64,000 nucleotides of DNA from Hyalella azteca (Eukaryota > Arthropoda > Malacostraca > Amphipoda > Hyalellidae): contig NW_025937447.1 in assembly GCF_000764305.2 (NCBI RefSeq), forward strand, positions 1-64,000. Reading direction: 5' to 3'. Both the position numbers and the translations under genes were made by a program. The number at the start of each line of letters is the position of its first letter. Position 1 is the first letter of the stretch. This document shows positions 58,556 through 64,000 of the stretch, piece by piece. Below the pieces are notes generated by a model. That model was not told the DNA's origin and did no database searches. It saw only the letters and a program-made list of their open reading frames with translations.

Positions 58556-61500
58556 ATGGTTAAACACGGAATGGATATTTACCTTCCTTGCTGCGTAATA
58601 TTCTTCTACTGCACCTTACCGGCCGAAAGCGTGAGTAAAATATCAGTACGAAACGCCTAATTAATAACTTTGTAATATGAACTTGCAGCTCGAAAATGTT
58701 CTGTAAATAGAGCATGACTTAATGTAGTAGGTGCATCTTCAACTGACATAAGTTGGCCTCAGCTAAACGTTGCTAATTTACGAAGTTGAGAAAACTCAAT
58801 ACTTGTCGAGAATCCTTATAAGTATTTAAACGGGCCATGAAAATCATTACGAAATAAAACTTGAAGACTACCCTCAAGAATCAAATTTTAGCCGTGAACC
58901 GTCTATAAAATGTACAATTGAATAAAAAATTTTGTAAAAAAAATGCTCTAACAACACTACCACAATTCGTTCGCTTATATTAACAGTGACGGTTGGTAGT
59001 TTTCATCTCTGATTTAATCGTATTATAATTTTATTAGAGAATTGGAATTTTAGCGATAAATTCTGCTAAAAGTCTAACAGCATGTGTACGGTTGTGCATC
59101 ACTTCAGATAAAATAAATCGATAATAATTGTTTTTAGATTTTGACTTGATATTTATTCTTAAATTTATGCTTGGCATTTATTCGCAAATATTGGCCTGAT
59201 AATAATCCTCAAATTCCGTTTCTGTAATAGGTTATTATTTCTGTCAGATTTTGGACCACCGAGTGTCGACCACACGCTCGCCCAAAATAAAGCAGAAGGA
59301 AGACCTGAAGCCCGTGGACGTACACGGCTACGACGACCCCAGTACTCCACGGCCGCCTCTTGTGGTGTACGATGGCCGTGATAGACGAGGTACGGCCGCC
59401 TCTTGTGGTGTACGATGGCCGTGATAGACGAGGCACGGCCGCCTCTTGTGGTGTACGATGGCCGTGATAGACGAGGTACGGCCGCCTCATATTGTTCTAG
59501 TACAGGCGGAGGGAGCGGGGATTGTTGTAAAAATGAGCTATCCTTGAATAAAATGCAATGACTTGATGTGAAATACGAGTATGTGCACTCGACGGCTACT
59601 ACTTTTGGTCTCTACACTACGGCTGCCACTTTTTTTACGATGATCGAGATAGAAAAGGTGATATTATGATAAATAAAGTAGAATATATCTAAATATTGCT
59701 GAATAGAAAATAGCTTCAATGGAAAATTTAGCTTTAGCTATCACCAAATAGGGGATAGGTAGAGAATAGATGTATTTGTATCAGCTGATCGGCAATGACT
59801 GACCGAAAATCAAGAAAGGAACGCTATTAATTTTACAATTGCGCAATGATGGTAAAAAATCTCATGTATGTGGGTTCCGCGAATTTGAATTGGGTAATTA
59901 AAGGAATCTGCTCCTAATAAGTTGGATATCCACCTTACTCGAGAGTTAAACTATTTACAACTGCGCAGTGAAGGTGAAAAGTAAAGTATGTCGGTTTCGC
60001 GAATGTGAATTTGGTAATTAAATGAATCTGATCCAAATGAGTTGGATATGCACCTTACTCGAGAGTTAAACTAATTTTACAACTGCGCAGTGAAGGTGAA
60101 AAAGTAAAGTATGTGGGTTTAGTCGGTTCTGAATCAGGTAAATGGCCGATAGCTACCCCAAATGATCTTGGATCCTGTTTCGCGGTGACTAATAATTTTG
60201 GGTATGTGTGTTAAGTGGATTTTAAGTTAAGTAATTATCAGATAATAACTCAAATGTGTTAAATCTTCACCAAATGCTGGAAATAAATTAATATTACACT
60301 TGCGCAGTGATGTAAAAATGTCAACTTGTCAATTATGTTGGTTTAGTAGTTTCGGAATTAGGTAATTAACCAATAGCTGCGCCATGTATAGAATAGTTCC
60401 CAATCTCAAGAAATAAGTAAATTTAATAAATGCTTAATGATGAATTATGTGGAGAGAGACACATTAGTGTGAACGCAACCAATGCGAATAAAATCAGCAA
60501 GAAAACACGTACGACAGAACCTATATCATATTGGACATAACCAACTGTGCACGATTTCTTATGAAATAAAACATTAAGTGCACATTTATTGCAACCAAGG
60601 ACTAGCATGCTATGTTCCTGCCCCTTCAAATCTTTACGGGGTTATGTTAATTTTTTAGACGCAACGAAAGTCCTTCCTCTGAACATTAGTATCAGCCATA
60701 ATCTTGTGTATTTCCTCGCACTGAAATTTATTCGGGAATTTAAATAAATTTTTTCGGGAATTTTATTCGGGAATTTCGGGAAATTTAAATAAATTGACAT
60801 TATAGTTGAGCATATTGTTTATTTTAATGTCTGCATAGAATGCAATCCCAATAAATGTGAATGAACTATACGTATGTAAATATATTCAGTGGTCAAACTT
60901 TTTATAGACCTGATGCAAACAAAAAAATTTTTTTTCGCGTTGTCATGTAATATAATATGTGAAAATTAACTCGTTTTTTTAATAAACAGGTATGGTGCCG
61001 CGAGAGCAGTTGCATCGCGAAAATATTTTTGGTTTAGACGAGCTCTCATCGGGTCGATCTTCAGGTCCCATTGTCGTGTCCGGGTATAGTCAAGTACATG
61101 GCAGTCTCCTCAACAGAAACTCTACTTTCTCCAGCGTAAATTCTAATCGAAATATGGGTATGTACCCTCAATTGGGGACTGGACAAGAAGAAGCTGTTGC
61201 AAACACAGGCGAGTTCAGTGACACTAATTTACCTCCAACTGATTTGTACGGGAGTTCAAGAGATACGATTATCCATGAGGATAGAAAGTTGAGCAGTGAC
61301 CATGCAGGTGAGACCCAACCTCAAAGAGCTGGAAGTGGACGGAGTTTTGACGACAGCGGTTCAGGGCCAGAGGAAAATTATGCTCAGAATAACGTCTATG
61401 ATAATGATAAACCAAGTGAAGTCGATCGTTTATCTAATAATTATGATAGTGATATTGATGAAAGATTTAGTGGAAATAATCGTATCAATAGAAATGAAAA

Positions 61501-63601
61501 TAGAAACTATGGTGCTGACACACGAGATCGACCATACAGCAGCATTTGGGAAAGAAATCAAGGTCAGTATGGACCTAACCCAAACAAAACTGCATACCGA
61601 AACTTTACAGGATCCTCAATTGTTCAAAACAGCAATGGGTTTCGAACTTCCGGCTCAAACCAGAACGTCAATGTTAATAGAGGTCGTACTTTCCAATACA
61701 ACCCGGATGAATCACGACCTTCAATTGTGTATAACCGTGATCGGAACACGTTTGTAGACATCACATCAGAGGGATACGAACCTTACAATGCTAATTCTGA
61801 ATCAGACTCGAGTATATACCAATCGAATTCTGCATTTGATTCATCGTCGAGTCAAGAAACAGTGGCCCTTGGAGCTGGAGGTAGTCGAAAATCAAATCGA
61901 AAGAGAGTTGACGGATCGATTAGTTCAACACCAGGTCAAAGAGAAGGAAGAGGCCATGGTAGAGGCCAGGATGGAACGAATCGTCAAGAAGTTCCGCCAC
62001 CTCTTGCATGCCCTGCACCCAATGGCCTTTTTCCGCATCCTAAGGTGAGAAGCTAATCTAATCTAACTATACCATAATCAATAATGCCTATCATTAATTA
62101 CTTGTTTTTGCAGGAATTGACATACAAATAAAGAACTTCTAAATATAATTCTTAAAGGGGTGTCCCAGTGGTTACAGTTCCGCGTACCAGGATTCAAGCA
62201 GAGAGGTGCGTGTTCGATCAAAGCTCTGTGCGAGTTCTTGTTAGAATCTGCGATGAGGCCGGGCGGTCAAGCACAGCAAAATTTGAGCAGTGAGTTGTGT
62301 GTTCGAGGCCTCAACAAGCTGTGAATGTTCTACGAAGTTAAGAATCGGCGGCAAGTCTAACGGCTTAATCAACGCTGAAACCGCTATTATTACAAGAACG
62401 TTTCCAGCGGAACGCAACTCCTTAGTTATTTACAATTTAAAACATAAAATACATTTCCCATTTCGTGTACTAAGACCGGTAAGCTACACATCTCATGTTT
62501 AGATTAATTAAACTTTCATTGCGGCGTCTCAAACACTGTTCGTTTTCCTCTCGTACAGGAGTGCAACAAATACCTGCAATGTGCTCATGGTCGATTGTTC
62601 GTTCGAGACTGTGGACCTGGCACGGTTTTCAACCCCATTCTCTCGATATGTGATTGGCCTGCCAACGTCGACTGTAGCAACGCAGCAGCGTCTGCAAACA
62701 ATCCAGCAGTATCTATTGTTAACCCGTCACGAGTGAATTCTGGGGGTAGTGTTTTGTCAAATGCAGTTTCTCCGTCAGCAGGAAATGCGTTTGATTTTTC
62801 TCCAAGACTAAATACGCAAACGCAGCGACCTTCGACGACAGAAGCATATTCCTGGTGGCCGTTCGGGAAGAACTATGACCGGGTTCAGCCGCAAGGACGA
62901 CATGGCAGAGGAGGGAGTACCAGCGTAATTGACTCGATATTTGACAAGGTGAATTTACTGACCTGCTTGAGATTTAGATATATCATCGTCCTAATCTTTA
63001 TGCAGAGAAGACATTGGAGTGCGTTTAACTTGGAAATCTTGCTGACCTGGTCCAAGCGATGCATTCTAGAGTGTTTCAGAACTTATTTGAAATCTTACTT
63101 CCATTAAAATCTACCAATTTTAATGCCGGTTGACATTTGCTTTTTATGCTAACTCCTAACTGTAACCGCTATAACACAGCCTAATATTGGTTACTAACCA
63201 CCAACGATGGTATTTATGTTTGCAATGATTTTCAGGAGGGTTGGTAATAAGTTTGAAATTGATATGAAAATCAAAATTTAACTGTAATAAGGATTGCTTC
63301 ATAGTAAAAAAACAATAGTATAGAATTAAAGGTCTATCTATTCGCAACGCCAGAACGAAAGGCGAAATGATTATGAATCACAAGCGGTAGTTGAGTGATG
63401 CTAACTAAATCATTATGACACGAATTATTGTGTAAAACGTACAATTTCCAGCTCCACTATTATTTGCACCGCAGTTCGAAGATTTCAAATAAATTTTTGA
63501 AAATTGTTGTACAGGCGAGTGATGCCACTTCTTCAGCTGTGAACGTTCTGCTGGAGACGGCAGGGTCTATAGCTAACTCCGTCACTGATGTCGTCGATGA
63601 G
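58556..63601 (+). CDS. Secreted chitin-binding (CBM14) protein, 5' five exons, continues off window
   Basis: Exons: 58556-58630, 59248-59389, 60990-62044, 62559-62948, 63515-63601. All introns are GT-AG and phases are consistent (0, 1, 0, 0). Exon 1 encodes a hydrophobic signal peptide (YLPCCVIFFYCTLPAES). Residues 26-412 are hydrophilic, rich in N, S, R, D and G, and look disordered. A single peritrophin-A/CBM14 domain spans about 413-463 with six cysteines (413, 426, 432, 442, 455, 463); it starts CPAPNGLFPHPK, continues ECNKYLQC, has aromatic F448 and ends ICDWPANVDC. It is split by the 62044/62559 intron. After it comes a Ser/Asn/Thr-rich tail, then an amphipathic segment with IDSIFDK and VNVLLETAGSIANSVTDVVD. 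It is probably a cuticle, tracheal or gut-lining matrix protein, of which one-domain peritrophin-like proteins are examples. The final exon or exons lie beyond 64000. Confidence 0.9.
59351..59490. repeat. 43-bp tandem repeat across a splice donor
   Basis: The GC-rich unit starts GGCCGCCTCTTGTGGTGTAC and ends GACGAGGTAC. The first copy is the last 39 bases of the CBM14-gene exon (59351-59389) plus the GTAC of its donor. Two further full copies (59394, 59437) and a partial one (59480) lie in the intron. The second copy has GAG/GCAC at the donor position; the third restores GAG/GTAC at 59475/59476. Because 43 is not a multiple of three, use of a later donor shifts frame and meets a TGA. Confidence 0.9.
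59837..60400. repeat. ~122-bp degenerate tandem repeat
   Basis: Three to four copies, marked by AACTGCGCAGTGAAGGTGAA at about 59960 and 60082 and relatives near 59840 and 60302. They share TTGGTAATTAAATGAATCTG and ACCTTACTCGAGAGTTAAAC blocks. It lies in an intron of the CBM14 gene. Confidence 0.8.
62155..62290 (+). repeat. tRNA-derived SINE fragment
   Basis: CCCAGTGGTTACAGTTC looks like a tRNA D-arm/A box. About 45 bases on, GCGTGTTCGATCAAAGC resembles the T-arm/B box. The D-arm phrase recurs near 41570. It lies in the intron that splits the CBM14 domain. No functional tRNA fold is proposed. Confidence 0.5.
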
Positions 63602-64000
63602 GTAAATTAAGAACCAAGAGAAAACTCGTAGTTTTAATAATTCTTGGTAATTGAAGGTTCAGCCAGTATTTTTGGTGTTCTTTGTCGTTGTTGTTGTTGT
63701 TGGTGCACCTAAATAATTGTTAAACTAGATTGCATTGAACACGTTATGGAATTGCCACTATGACCCTAACATTTTATTCATCGCGTTTTTGGCAGACGTA
63801 GCCTTAACAAATCCCGTAAAACTACCGGTTTTGTGGCAGAAGTGATGGCTGACTGGGAGGGTATGAAAAATATTCGCGCAATTAGAGATACTGTGCAAAT
63901 TTTAGTTCTATAATGACTATAAATCACATGCCTCAAAAGGCGTGACCTGTCACCTTAAATAATCGTCGGAATGTTGTTTCTAGCAACCAGGCTTGTATTA
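63602..64000. other. Intron or flank of the CBM14 gene
   Basis: This follows the GTAAAT donor at 63602. An acceptor-like TTTTTGGCAG near 63794 would be followed in phase 0 by an immediate TAG after one codon. It is therefore either a terminal mini-exon or, more likely, a decoy with the next exon outside the window. Confidence 0.5.

Noticed and set aside
61296..62048. Overlapping frames of 153 and 86 codons in the CBM14 exon
   Set aside because: They are shadows of the 351-codon exon, whose frame joins correctly to the chitin-binding cysteines in the next exon.

Overview
The window is eukaryotic nuclear DNA: AT-rich, gene-poor, full of repeats, with spliced genes whose junctions are mostly GT-AG. 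A chitin-binding (CBM14) secreted protein, together with metazoan PEX3, LARP7, TIMM8 and the ciliary calcium sensor calaxin, points to an arthropod. An aquatic crustacean is my guess, but species cannot be fixed from sequence alone. Five single-N joins (17317, 32748, 34899, 45595, 46911), one 358-base N run (37515-37872) and an intact 19-bp Tn5/Nextera mosaic end (47206-47224) show a draft short-read scaffold with contig-join artefacts.

Layout. 1-21.9 kb: no supported gene, only dispersed repeats, small tandem arrays and many short perfect hairpins. 22.6-24.6 kb: a continuous Kelch-propeller reading frame broken only by TAA and TAG codons (16 of them, no TGA), ending at TGA. This is the signature of a gene written in a TAA/TAG-sense nuclear code, as in many ciliates, yet it lies in a contig that also carries host repeats and host exons. 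25.2-29.3 kb: a duplicated 5' part of the calaxin gene (exon 1 and a broken exon 2). 32.2-41.4 kb: a 35-bp minisatellite, the second copy of the same block, a 60-bp array, and the main calaxin gene (exons 1, 2, 3, a missing exon, then three more). The last three-exon block starts directly at the edge of another 35-bp array.

43.5-49.3 kb: transposon-derived DNA, including a hAT-like non-autonomous element with an 8-bp target duplication and palindromic elements ending in TACCGTAAAATGGGG. 47.9-55.4 kb: a compact gene cluster on the + strand. TIMM8 has two exons, an intronless LARP7 lies inside its 5.6-kb GC-AG intron, and PEX3 follows 287 bp after the TIMM8 stop. 58.6-63.6 kb: the first five exons of a secreted chitin-binding protein gene that runs off the window.

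The genes do not form one pathway. TIMM8 acts in mitochondrial import, PEX3 in peroxisome membrane biogenesis, LARP7 in 7SK/U6 RNA handling, calaxin in axonemal dynein control and the CBM14 protein in the extracellular chitin matrix. The most unusual observations are the recoded Kelch frame, two tandem arrays built on splice sites (a 3' site in calaxin, a 5' site in the CBM14 gene), and the LARP7-in-TIMM8 nesting.
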